The position numbers were made by a program, and so were the translations under genes. The notes beneath the pieces are model-generated. The model ran no database searches. It was given only the letters and a program-made list of their open reading frames with translations, and had not been told where the DNA came from. From Amycolatopsis sp. DSM 110486 (lineage in GTDB: Bacteria; Actinomycetota; Actinomycetes; Mycobacteriales; Pseudonocardiaceae), in NCBI RefSeq assembly GCF_019468465.1, contig NZ_CP080519.1:7681001-7745000 (forward strand): a stretch of 64,000 bases of DNA, given 5' to 3'. Positions 25,980 through 33,872 of the stretch are shown piece by piece; position 1 is the stretch's first letter, and every line of letters starts with the position of its first letter.

Positions 25980-27158
25980 ATGACTTCACCACGCGACGCG
26001 GTGGTCGTCGATGTGCTGCGCACCCCTGTCGGCAAGGGGAAGCGGGGCGGCGCGCTCTCGCACGTCCACCCTGTGCACCTGCTGGCCGACGTTCTCGCCG
26101 GCCTCGTCGCGCGCAACGACCTGGACCCCGCGCTCGTCGACGACGTGATCGCCGGCTGCGTGACCAAAGCGGGAGAGCAGGCCGTGAACCCGGCCCGCAG
26201 TGCCGTGCTCGCCGCCGGGTTGCCGCTGTCGGTGCCCGCGACCACGGTCGACCGGCAGTGTGGCTCGAGCCAGCAGGCCGTGCACTTCGCAGCGCACGCG
26301 ATCCAGGCCGGCGCGGCCGACGTCGTGATCGCGTGCGGCGTGGAGTCGATGTCGCGCGTGCCGATGCACTCCGACACCCAGGACGCCGACCACCTCGGCT
26401 CGCGCGTGGCCGAGCGGTTTCCCGGCGGGCTCGTCGGGCAGGGGATCTCCGCCGAGCTGATCTGCGCGCGGTGGGGGCTCGGTCGCGACGATCTGGACGC
26501 GTTTTCCGCGCAATCCCACCGTCGTGCTGCCGAATCGCAGGCCTTGTTCGCGCCGGACCTGGTCACGGTCGCCGAAGCGCCGGGGCTCACGGCCGACGAG
26601 ACCGTCCGCCCGTCGACCACGGTGGACGGCCTTGCCGGCCTGCGACCGTCCTTCGTGGACGAAGCCGCCGCGAGCCGCTTTCCCGAGATCGACTGGAAGA
26701 TCACGCCGGGCAACTCGTCTCCGCTCTCCGACGGCGCGGCCGGCGTGCTGTTGATGAGTGCGGCCAAGGCTGACGCTTTGGGGCTCACCCCGCGTGCCCG
26801 GATCCACGCGACGGCCGTGGTCGGAGACGACCCGATCCTCATGCTCATGGGCGTGGTGCCCGCCACCCACGCGGTGCTCGCGCGGGCCGGGCTGACCGTC
26901 GGCGACATCGACCTGTTCGAGGTAAACGAGGCGTTCGCGCCGGTGCCGCTGGCCTGGCAGCGCGAGACCGAAGTGGAGCCGGAGCGCCTCAACGTCCACG
27001 GGGGAGCGATCGCGCTCGGCCACCCGCTGGGCGCGAGCGGTGCCCGGATCCTGACCACGCTCGTCGGCGCGCTCGAACACCGCGGCGCCCGGTTCGGGCT
27101 GCAGACGATGTGCGAGTGGGGCGGCATGGCCAACGCCATGATCGTCGAGCGGCTCTGA
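25980..27158 (+). CDS. Thiolase (acetyl-CoA acyltransferase)
   Basis: 392 residues with a full thiolase set: nucleophile Cys in DRQCGSSQQA (about residue 92), FEVNEAFAP, NVHGGAIALGHPLGASG with catalytic His, and LQTMCEWGGMANA with the second Cys. It should split 3-oxoacyl-CoA to acetyl-CoA plus a shorter acyl-CoA, the last step of beta-oxidation. First gene of a likely run with the SDR and acyl-CoA dehydrogenase, although the SDR also has its own operator-linked promoter. Confidence 0.93.
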   Translation: MTSPRDAVVVDVLRTPVGKGKRGGALSHVHPVHLLADVLAGLVARNDLDPALVDDVIAGCVTKAGEQAVNPARSAVLAAGLPLSVPATTVDRQCGSSQQAVHFAAHAIQAGAADVVIACGVESMSRVPMHSDTQDADHLGSRVAERFPGGLVGQGISAELICARWGLGRDDLDAFSAQSHRRAAESQALFAPDLVTVAEAPGLTADETVRPSTTVDGLAGLRPSFVDEAAASRFPEIDWKITPGNSSPLSDGAAGVLLMSAAKADALGLTPRARIHATAVVGDDPILMLMGVVPATHAVLARAGLTVGDIDLFEVNEAFAPVPLAWQRETEVEPERLNVHGGAIALGHPLGASGARILTTLVGALEHRGARFGLQTMCEWGGMANAMIVERL

Positions 27159-27180
27159 CTTTCGTCACACTTATCCGTAC

Positions 27181-27197
27181 AGACCGATCGGTACAAT
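27181..27197 (+). promoter_or_regulatory. SDR promoter with TetR operator copy 6
   Basis: AGACCGATCGGTAC (27181-27194) overlaps a TACAAT -10 (27192-27197) that ends 6 nt before the ATG at 27204, so the transcript is probably leaderless. The -35 is weak. Confidence 0.7.
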
Positions 27198-27203
27198 CAT
27201 TCC

Positions 27204-27938
27204 ATGAATGCAGAAGACACCAGAGTCGCGCTGGTCACCGGTGCTTCGCGGGGGATCGGCGAGGGCATCGCGCGGCAGCTGCTCGACCGGGGGCTCCGGG
27301 TCGCCGGCACGTATCGCTCCGGCGGGGACCGCGTCGGGAAGCTGGCCGCGGACGCGCCCGGCCGGGTGCTGCCCGTGGCTTTCGACCTCGCGGTGCCCGA
27401 TACGGCCGAAGCGCTCGTCGAGCAGGTCGCCCGGCACTGGGGCCGGCTCGACTCGCTCGTGCTCAACGCCGCGGTGTGGCAGGGCGGCAAGCTCGCCCGC
27501 GTCGACCTCGGCGACTGGTGGCGCGTGATCGAGGAGAACTTGCGCAGCACGGCCGCGCTGGTGCGCGCGGCGATCCCGTGGCTGGCCGAGGGCGCGAACC
27601 CCAGCGTCGTGCTCGTCGGGTCCGCCGTCGGAACGGTCGGCTTCCCCGGTGACACCGCGTACGCGAGTGTGAAGGCCGCTGCGGTGGGCTTCGCCCGATC
27701 GCTCGCGAAAGAGCTTGCGCCCCAAGGGGTGCGCGTGAACGTGCTGGCGCCCGGGTTCGTGGAGACCGACCTGACCGCCGCGATCCCCGACGGCGCGCGG
27801 CGGAAGATCGCCGACGCCACCGTGCTCGGCCGCTTCGGCACCGTCGAGGAGATCGCCCGCGCCGCGGTGTTCCTCGCCGAAGACGCCACGTTCTGCACGG
27901 GCACGGTACTCGCCGCCGACGGCGGCTGGACGTTGTGA
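27204..27938 (+). CDS. SDR oxidoreductase (FabG-like)
   Basis: 244 residues: TGASRGIG near residue 13, LNAA in place of NNAG, VLVGSAVG (Ser), YASVK (Tyr-Lys), and a final LAADGGWTL. Probably the 3-hydroxyacyl-CoA dehydrogenase step, given its place between thiolase and acyl-CoA dehydrogenase and its shared operator. Its stop codon lies in the first unit of a tandem repeat. Confidence 0.88.
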   Translation: MNAEDTRVALVTGASRGIGEGIARQLLDRGLRVAGTYRSGGDRVGKLAADAPGRVLPVAFDLAVPDTAEALVEQVARHWGRLDSLVLNAAVWQGGKLARVDLGDWWRVIEENLRSTAALVRAAIPWLAEGANPSVVLVGSAVGTVGFPGDTAYASVKAAAVGFARSLAKELAPQGVRVNVLAPGFVETDLTAAIPDGARRKIADATVLGRFGTVEEIARAAVFLAEDATFCTGTVLAADGGWTL

Positions 27939-27991
27939 GATCCAGGACTGCGAAATCCAAGACTGTGAAATCCAAGACCGTGAAATCGAGG
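27935..27991 (+). repeat. Four-copy 15-bp tandem repeat between SDR and acyl-CoA dehydrogenase
   Basis: Units GTGAGATCCAGGACT, GCGAAATCCAAGACT, GTGAAATCCAAGACC and a partial GTGAAATCGAG start at 27935, 27950, 27965 and 27980. The array begins in the SDR stop codon and ends at the GAGGAGG ribosome site of the next gene. A slippage-prone spacer setting intercistronic length, or a protein or RNA site, are possible roles. Confidence 0.8.
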
Positions 27992-27999
27992 AGGAACCG

Positions 28000-29157
28000 A
28001 TGAGCACTGGCCTGCCCGCCGACGACTACCGCAAGCTGCGCGACGCCGTCTTCGCCACGATCTGGGAGGAGCTCGACCCGCTGGAGCACCGGATCGAGGA
28101 CACCGAGAAGATTCCCTACGACATCGTGCTGCCGGCGCTGCGCGCCTGCGGCGCGTTCGGCCTGATCGTCCCGCGCGAGTACGGCGGCTCCGGCCTGTCG
28201 ATCGCGCAGTACCTGCCGATCCTCGCCGAATTCGCCAAGATCCAGGGCGGGATCCGCGCGATCGTGCACGTCCACAACTCGTTCGCCCACGCGTTGTCGG
28301 AGATCGGGAGCACCGCACAGAAGAACGAGATCCTGCCGGGCGCGGCGACGGGGGAGAAGTCCCTGGCGTTCGCGCTCACCGAACCCGGCAACGGGACTGG
28401 CGCCGATCTGTCCACTGTGGCGCGTCGCGAAGGTGACGAGTACGTGCTGAACGGGCGCAAGTGGCTCATCACCAACTCCGACATCGCCTCGCACTTCCTG
28501 GTGTTCGCGAAGACGTCCGATGTGGACGTTTCCGCCCTCCTCGTGCCGCGGGACGCGCCCGGGTTCACCATCGCGCCGCTGCCGGAGACCATGGGTTGCA
28601 AGGGTGCCGAGCACGGCGAGCTGACGTTCACCGACGTGCGGGTGCCCGCGTCTTCGCTGGTCGGCGCCGAAGGTGAGGGCGGTGCGCACCTGGAGCGGGC
28701 GCTGGAGGTCAGCCGGGTGTTCATCGCGGCGTCTTCGCTCGGCACGGCGACGCGGGCGCTCGAGCTTTCGGTGAAGTACTCGCAGGAACGGGTGACGTTC
28801 GGCAAGCCGATCGCGTCGCGGCAGGCGATCCAGCGCTACCTCGCGGAGATGGCGGCCGACGTGTACGCGCTGCGCGGCATGCTGGCCGACGCCGCGGCCA
28901 AGTGGGACGCCGGCAAGCGGATCCCGGCCGAGTCGTCGCTGCTGAAGCAGTTCGGGCTGGAGGCCGTCGGGCGAGTCACCGACCGGGCGCTGCTGGTGCA
29001 CGGCGGCATCGGCTACACGCGCAAGTACCCGATCGAGCGGTTGTATCGCGACGCGCGCCTCAACTGGCTGGAGGAGGGCACGCCCACGATCCAGTACCTG
29101 GTGGCCGCACGGGAGCTGCTGGACGGCTACCGGTTCGACGACGCCTTCGCCGGCTAG
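28000..29157 (+). CDS. Acyl-CoA dehydrogenase
   Basis: 385 residues, three-domain fold: N-terminal helices, FAD/acyl beta domain with LAFALTEPGNGTGAD and KWLITNSDIASHFLVF, and a C-terminal helical domain with QAIQRYLAEMAADVYALRGML and VHGGIGYTRKYPIERLYRDARLNWLEEGTPTIQY (the EGT Glu is the expected base). It introduces the 2,3 double bond in an acyl-CoA. GAGGAGG ribosome site at 27989-27995. Together with the synthetase, SDR and thiolase it makes a beta-oxidation set that lacks only a hydratase. Confidence 0.93.
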   Translation: MSTGLPADDYRKLRDAVFATIWEELDPLEHRIEDTEKIPYDIVLPALRACGAFGLIVPREYGGSGLSIAQYLPILAEFAKIQGGIRAIVHVHNSFAHALSEIGSTAQKNEILPGAATGEKSLAFALTEPGNGTGADLSTVARREGDEYVLNGRKWLITNSDIASHFLVFAKTSDVDVSALLVPRDAPGFTIAPLPETMGCKGAEHGELTFTDVRVPASSLVGAEGEGGAHLERALEVSRVFIAASSLGTATRALELSVKYSQERVTFGKPIASRQAIQRYLAEMAADVYALRGMLADAAAKWDAGKRIPAESSLLKQFGLEAVGRVTDRALLVHGGIGYTRKYPIERLYRDARLNWLEEGTPTIQYLVAARELLDGYRFDDAFAG

Positions 29158-29214
29158 CCACGTCGGTGTGGTGCTGCTCGCAAACAGGCCCGGTGCCGCC
29201 GTTGCGGAGCTATC

Positions 29215-29232
29215 TTTGACAGCAATGTCAAA
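29215..29232. promoter_or_regulatory. TTTGACA/TGTCAAA operator candidate
   Basis: A perfect 7-bp inverted repeat with 4-bp spacer, containing a TTGACA -35-like box, 20 bp upstream of the SnoaL-like start. It is unrelated to the ACCGATCGGT sites and may be the target of the second TetR protein (30979-31557). Confidence 0.6.
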
Positions 29233-29251
29233 CATGACTCTGGAGGTCACC

Positions 29252-29656
29252 ATGCCGAACTCGGCGGAGCTGGTCGAATCGTTCTGGAACGAAGTCTGGA
29301 ACGCGCACAACCCGGAAGCGGCCGACGATTTCGTGGTCGAGGACTTTGTGATCACCAACGCGGGCGTGCGCATCGAGGGCCGCGAGAACTTCAAGGCCTG
29401 GATCGGCGCGTTCCTCGAGCAGGTGCACGACCTGGAGCTGGAGATCGTCGAAACGTTCGAGAACCACGACGGCAGCCGCGTCGCCTCGCGGTGGCACGTG
29501 CACGGGCGCAACAACGGTGTGCTCGGGTCCGAACCGGACGGTCGGCCCATCTCCTTCAGTGGCACCGCCGTGTGGGAGATCGAAGACGGCAAGCTCGTGC
29601 ACAACCACGTCGAGCGGGCTTCGTACGAGCTGCACCAGCGCCTGAACGCGGCCTGA
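29252..29656 (+). CDS. SnoaL/NTF2-like small protein
   Basis: 134 residues, cone-shaped alpha+beta fold: VESFWNEVWNAHNPEAADDFV, GRENFKAWIGAFLEQVHDLELEI, SRWHVHGRNNG, and SFSGTAVWEIEDGKLVHNHVERASYELHQ. SnoaL-like proteins act as cyclases, hydrolases or isomerases on polyketide-like or aromatic substrates; the role here is unknown. The ATG at 29252 follows GGAGG at 29242. The ClC gene starts 3 bp after its stop. Confidence 0.85.
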   Translation: MPNSAELVESFWNEVWNAHNPEAADDFVVEDFVITNAGVRIEGRENFKAWIGAFLEQVHDLELEIVETFENHDGSRVASRWHVHGRNNGVLGSEPDGRPISFSGTAVWEIEDGKLVHNHVERASYELHQRLNAA

Positions 29657-29659
29657 CGG

Positions 29660-30964
29660 GTGCGCTCGGGCCCGCTGCTCCTCGCGGCCGCTCTGGCCGG
29701 CGCGGTCGCCGGGGTCGCGGCTGTTGCGTTCGGACAGACGGTGGGCGCGCTCCGGTCGCTGGTGGCCGGTGCGCCGCCCGCCGTCGTCGTGCTCGCGCCG
29801 GTCGCCGGAGCGCTGCTGTGCGTGGCGGTGGTGCGCTTCGTACCGGACGCCGGTGGCGGCGGGATTCCGCAGGTGCGCCAGGCGTTCGCGGGCCCGCCCC
29901 TGCGCGGACGGGTCGCGGGCGCCAAGGCGCTGGCGTCCGGCGCGATGCTCGGCTCCGGCGGTTCGGGTGGCGCGGAAGGCCCGGTCGTCCACATCTCGGC
30001 GGCGCTGGGGTCGGCTTTGGCCCGCGCGGTGCGGCTGCCTCCTGCTTCGGTGCGTCCCGTCGCGGCTGCCGCCGTGGCGGGCGGGGTGGCGGCTTCGTTC
30101 GGCGCGCCGCTGGCGGGCGTGGTGCTCGTGGCGGAGGTGCTCGTCGAGGGCCTCGGCGGGGCGGAGCTCGTCGCGGTGGCGATCGGCTCGGCCGCGGGTG
30201 CGCTGACGGGCTGGGTGCTGCCGGGCGAACCGCTGCGGCTGCCGGATGTCGCGGTGGGCGGGTCTCCGTTCGGTGGTGTGGTGGCGGGGCTGTTCGGTGT
30301 GGTGCTGGCGTGGTCGTTGTACGTCGGTGGGGCTTGGTCCGGGTGGGTTCGCGGGGTGGCCGGCTCGCGGCGTCTCGTTGCCGACGAGGACCGGGTGGGC
30401 GAGGCTGATGGCCCGGGCCGACCTGGAGTTGTCGCCGGTGGCTCTTGTTCTGGCGATGCTCGTGCCGCGGTGGGTGCTGCTCGGCCGGACCGGCTCGGGA
30501 CTCTCGTTCACTGGGCCTGCTCTGGCTGGGTCCGCGCTGTTGTCTGCGGGGTGGCCGTCGGGCTGCTCGTGTTCGCGGTGCCCGGTGTCGCCGGCGTCGG
30601 GCAGCCGGGGGCCGCGGCGGGCGGCCTGAGTGTGTTGCTGGTGCTGGCGGTGGTGAAGGTCGTCGCGACGGGCGTGACCGTCGGGGCGGGCGGGGTGGTC
30701 GGGACGATCGGGCCCGCGTTGTTCGTCGGGGCGACGGTGGGCTCGGCACTGCCCATCGCGGGCGGCGCCGCGGCGGGGATGGCCGCGTGCCTGGCCGCGG
30801 CGTCGAGGGCACCGGCGACGGCCGTCGTGCTGGCGGTCGAGCTCAGCGGGCTCGACCTGTTGCCGCCGATTCTGCTGGCGGCGGCGATGGGCCGGCTGGC
30901 GGGGCTGCTCACGCGGCACGGCGTCTTCGATGTTCCGGAGCCGACTAGGCTGGCCGGCGGGTAG
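29660..30964 (+). CDS. ClC-family chloride channel/transporter, middle segment irregular
   Basis: 434 residues, multi-pass. Family motifs: GGGIPQV (selectivity region), GSGGSGGAEGP with the gating-type Glu, GGVAASFGAPLAGVVLVAEVL, and GTIGPALFVGA. Residues about 245-295 (30395-30545) break the pattern: this frame is polar with AT-rich third positions, while the +1-shifted frame is hydrophobic with GC-rich third positions. Two compensating indels, real or artefactual, would explain this. GTG start at 29660, 3 bp after the SnoaL-like gene. Confidence 0.75.
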   Translation: MRSGPLLLAAALAGAVAGVAAVAFGQTVGALRSLVAGAPPAVVVLAPVAGALLCVAVVRFVPDAGGGGIPQVRQAFAGPPLRGRVAGAKALASGAMLGSGGSGGAEGPVVHISAALGSALARAVRLPPASVRPVAAAAVAGGVAASFGAPLAGVVLVAEVLVEGLGGAELVAVAIGSAAGALTGWVLPGEPLRLPDVAVGGSPFGGVVAGLFGVVLAWSLYVGGAWSGWVRGVAGSRRLVADEDRVGEADGPGRPGVVAGGSCSGDARAAVGAARPDRLGTLVHWACSGWVRAVVCGVAVGLLVFAVPGVAGVGQPGAAAGGLSVLLVLAVVKVVATGVTVGAGGVVGTIGPALFVGATVGSALPIAGGAAAGMAACLAAASRAPATAVVLAVELSGLDLLPPILLAAAMGRLAGLLTRHGVFDVPEPTRLAGG

Positions 30965-30978
30965 GGGAAAGGGGTTCC

Positions 30979-31557
30979 ATGGCGGGCGTACGCCAGTTCG
31001 ACGAGCGCGAGGCTCTCTCACGCGCCCTCGACGTCTTCACCGACCGCGGCTTCCGCGCCACGTCGATGCTCGACCTGGCCACCGGCACCGGCGTCCAGCG
31101 CGGCTCCCTGTACAACGCCTACGGCGGCAAGGAAGAAATCTTCCTGCGCGCCTTCGGCGAATACACGGCCGACTTCCTCGCCGGCGCCTCCGCGGCCCTC
31201 GACCGGCCGACGAAACGCGCGGCCCTCCTGTCGTTCTTCGACTACTGCATCGAGACTTTCACCGCCGGCACCCCGGCCCACGGCTGCCTCTCCACCCGCA
31301 CCGCCATCGAAGCGGCCACGGAGTCGCCGCGCGCGGAGTCCGCCGTGCGGGCCTTGCTGGACGAGCTGGAAACCCTCGTGTACGCCAAACTGTCCACTCT
31401 GGACGACGGCGTCGAGTCCCCCGTGGACCTCCACGGCGCCGCCCGGCTCGTCGTGAGCACCACGCGCGGTCTCGCGGTGATGGAACGGGTGCGCTACGAG
31501 CCGGACGAGCTGCGCGAAATCGCGGAAACCCTGGTGACGTCACTGTTCGGTCGTTGA
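30979..31557 (+). CDS. TetR-family regulator (second)
   Basis: 192 residues: HTH at about 8-55 (FDEREALSRALDVFTDRGFRATSMLDLATGTGVQRGSLYNAYGGKEEIF), then the helical domain with HGCLSTRTAIEAATES, typical of the AcrR/NemR-like group in which the Cys before LST can sense electrophiles. It lies 14 bp after the ClC gene, so probably in the operon SnoaL-ClC-TetR and controlling it through the TTTGACA inverted repeat. Its end overlaps the convergent gene by 18 bp. Confidence 0.9.
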   Translation: MAGVRQFDEREALSRALDVFTDRGFRATSMLDLATGTGVQRGSLYNAYGGKEEIFLRAFGEYTADFLAGASAALDRPTKRAALLSFFDYCIETFTAGTPAHGCLSTRTAIEAATESPRAESAVRALLDELETLVYAKLSTLDDGVESPVDLHGAARLVVSTTRGLAVMERVRYEPDELREIAETLVTSLFGR

Positions 31558-32055
31558 GCCTGAGTTGACGCGTTGCCCGTCACGGCGGAGCAGGGGGCCG
31601 AGAATCCCGCGGTTCAGCTCGATGGCCGCCCGCACGGCGGTCTCACCGAAGAAACACAGGCTCTTCTCGTGGTGATCGCCGACGACGCCGAACGACAGGT
31701 CTTTCGACACGAAGATCAGGTAGTCCCCGTTGGGGTAGTGGGTGTACTCCCAGCCGTCGAGGTCCGTGATGTCCGTGACGCGGTGCGGCCGGTACTGAGT
31801 CGACGGGTGCGCGGAGTCGTGTGAGAACACCGAGTCCCAGTATTCGGTGCAGGCGCGCAGGACGTCGCACACGAGTTGCGCGACTGGCTGCATCGGCGCC
31901 GGACCGAGCGCCCAGCACACCGACGACGCCGGCTCCTTGATCGCCGGCCAGGAGGCCGGATCGGGGCCGCGCCGGAAGCCGAATTCGGTGGCGAACTCGG
32001 CCCACAGTTCGCGCTGGAGCTCCCAGTCGAGTTCGACCCAAGCGAATTCCGGCAC
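31540..32055 (-). CDS. Hypothetical protein, DUF2716-like
   Basis: 171 residues, soluble. Conserved-looking blocks are WELQRELWAEFATEFGFR, CTEYWDSVFSHDSAHPSTQYRPH, YTHYPNGDYLIFVSKDLSFG and SLCFFGETAV. The layout recalls DUF2716 proteins, whose function is unknown; the match is from memory and tentative. No operon partner; convergent with the second TetR gene. Confidence 0.6.
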   Translation of the reverse strand: MPEFAWVELDWELQRELWAEFATEFGFRRGPDPASWPAIKEPASSVCWALGPAPMQPVAQLVCDVLRACTEYWDSVFSHDSAHPSTQYRPHRVTDITDLDGWEYTHYPNGDYLIFVSKDLSFGVVGDHHEKSLCFFGETAVRAAIELNRGILGPLLRRDGQRVNSGSTTEQ

Positions 32056-32109
32056 GACGGGAGCCTACCGGGCATCGCGAGGGGCATTGCCGTTTCGGCA
32101 ACAAAGTAC

Positions 32110-32397
32110 TTCGCGCTGCCGCGCCGGCCGGAGCACGAGGCGCTGCACCGGTTGCTCGCCTCGGTCGCGCCCGGGGGCACGCTGCTCGTCGCCGGGCACG
32201 ATCCCGGCGACGAGGGCGTGGACTACGCCGGCTACTACCGGCCCGACGAGATCGCGCGGCTCCTCGGCGGCGAGTGGACGATCCTGGTCCACGAGTCCCG
32301 GCCCCGGAACAGGCCGGGGCCGGAGGGCACTCACCACACCCGCGACGTCGTCCTGCGCGCGGTCAATTCCGGCGGGGAGCCAGCAGCAGGGCGGTGA
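32110..32397 (+). pseudogene. 3' remnant of a SAM-dependent methyltransferase
   Basis: The frame encodes the last third of a class I methyltransferase: PEHEALHRLLASVAPGGTLLVAGH (post-motif III region), YRPDEIARLLGGEWTILVHE, HHTRDVVLRAVN, then TGA. The SAM-binding glycine motif and the first 120-150 residues are absent, and no start codon fits. Its end overlaps the convergent MHS transporter gene by 35 bp. A deletion scar. Confidence 0.7.
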
Positions 32398-33646
32398 AAG
32401 TGATCGCGCACGCCACCACGATGTACAGCGCGATCACCCACGACCCGCCGAACCCCGCGAACAACGCGGCCGCGATGAACGGCGCCGGGCCGCTCGTGAT
32501 CAAGCCGCCGACCTGGTACGCGACCGAAACGCCCGTGTAGCGGTGTTCCGCGCCGAACAGCTCGGCGAGGAAGCCGGCCATGGCGCTGTAGGTGGTGGCG
32601 TGGCCCAGGGTTGCGAGCAGGAACATCGCGAGCAGCACCGCGGCCGGCGCGCCTGAGTCGAGGAGCCAGAAGAAGGGGAACGCGACGGCGGCCGAGTACA
32701 CCGCGCCGCCGAGGAGGACCTTCCGGCGGCCGATGCGGTCGGCGAGAATGGCGACCAAGGGCACGGCCGCGATGTCGACCAGTGAAGCCACGATGAGGCA
32801 GGTCAGCACCGTGCCCCGGGACACCCCCGCGGAGTTCGGCCCGTACGACAGCACGAAAACGCTCGCGATGTAGAACGGGACGTTCGTGCCCGCCTGCGCG
32901 AAAATCCCGACGAGCACCGCGCGCAGTGACCGTCGCAGGGTGTCCCGCAAAGGAAACGTGGGCACGTCGGGGCGCTTGAACTCCGGGGACTCCTCGAGCC
33001 GCGACCGCACGTACAGTCCGACGAGGATGAGCACCGCACTCGCCAGGAACGGCAGGCGCCAGCCCCAGCTCAGCAGCTGGTCCTTCGGCAGTTGCTGCAC
33101 CGCGAGGAACGCCGACGCCGACAGCACGAGACCCGCGGGCACCCCGGCCTGCGGCCAGCTGCCGTAGAACGCGCGCCGGTGCGGCGGGGCGTGTTCGACG
33201 GCCATCAGCACCGCGCCGCCCCACTCGCCGCCGACGGCGAAGCCCTGCAGCAGCCGCACGAGCACCAGCAGGATCGGTGCGGCGACGCCGATCTGGCCGT
33301 ACGTCGGCAACAGGCCGATGGCGACCGTGCCGCCGCCCATCAGCAGCAGCGACAGGAAGAGCATCCGCTTGCGGCCGATCCGGTCGCCGAAGTGGCCGAA
33401 CACGATGCCGCCGAGCGGGCGCGCCACGAAGGCGACCCCGAACGTCGCGAAGGCCGCCAGGGTGCCGGCCAGCGGGTTGAGCGTGGGGAAGAACTGGGCG
33501 TTGAAAACGAGTGTGGCCGCCGAGCCGAAGAGGAAGAAGTCATACCACTCGACGGCGGTCCCGACGAAACTCGCGAACGCCACGCGCGCGGGTCTGACCC
33601 GCGTCGCCTGCTGCTGCTCGACAACCACAACTACCTCCAACGTCAT
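32363..33646 (-). CDS. MFS transporter, metabolite:H+ symporter (MHS) type
   Basis: 427 residues, 12 predicted membrane segments. MHS traits: FVGTAVEWYDFFLFGSAA in the first segment, GHFGDRIGRKRML between 2 and 3, FAVGGEWGGAVLMAVEHAP in segment 5. Members import carboxylates, shikimate, proline or betaine with protons. ATG at 33644-33646 is used here, but GTG at 33626-33628 has a better-placed GGAGG. Its promoter carries the shared TetR operator, so it probably imports the acid fed into the acyl-CoA island. Confidence 0.9.
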   Translation of the reverse strand: MTLEVVVVVEQQQATRVRPARVAFASFVGTAVEWYDFFLFGSAATLVFNAQFFPTLNPLAGTLAAFATFGVAFVARPLGGIVFGHFGDRIGRKRMLFLSLLLMGGGTVAIGLLPTYGQIGVAAPILLVLVRLLQGFAVGGEWGGAVLMAVEHAPPHRRAFYGSWPQAGVPAGLVLSASAFLAVQQLPKDQLLSWGWRLPFLASAVLILVGLYVRSRLEESPEFKRPDVPTFPLRDTLRRSLRAVLVGIFAQAGTNVPFYIASVFVLSYGPNSAGVSRGTVLTCLIVASLVDIAAVPLVAILADRIGRRKVLLGGAVYSAAVAFPFFWLLDSGAPAAVLLAMFLLATLGHATTYSAMAGFLAELFGAEHRYTGVSVAYQVGGLITSGPAPFIAAALFAGFGGSWVIALYIVVACAITFTALLLAPRRN

Positions 33647-33760
33647 CGGGGGAGACGGCGCGCGAACGGCGCGCCAGTGGTGGCCGCCACCGGTCCCGGA
33701 CCAGCGGCGGACGGACCAGGCCGGCGATCTTCAAGCCTGTGACCTGGGATGTTGCGCGGA

Positions 33761-33789
33761 ACTATAGCCGTACCGACCGATCGGTACAA
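33761..33789 (-). promoter_or_regulatory. MHS transporter promoter with TetR operator copy 7
   Basis: Minus-strand TTGTAC (33784-33789), 17 bp, TATAGT (33761-33766), with CGACCGATCGGTAC (33774-33787) over the -35 and spacer. Nearly 8 kb from the TetR gene, yet identical in layout to the thiolase promoter. Confidence 0.75.
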
Positions 33790-33872
33790 GACCCTGTGAG
33801 CTGTGAGTCAACGCTCCTGCCCCGCCCGGCGAGGCCTGCTGCCCGCGCCGCCGCGCAACGGGTAGAACAACT

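Noticed and set aside
27463..29994. Long minus-strand frame opposite SDR, acyl-CoA dehydrogenase and SnoaL-like genes
   Set aside because: Low-complexity Ser/Arg/Pro composition with no domain; antisense of three clear genes. Its ISQSWISQSW repeat is only the 15-bp DNA repeat read backwards.
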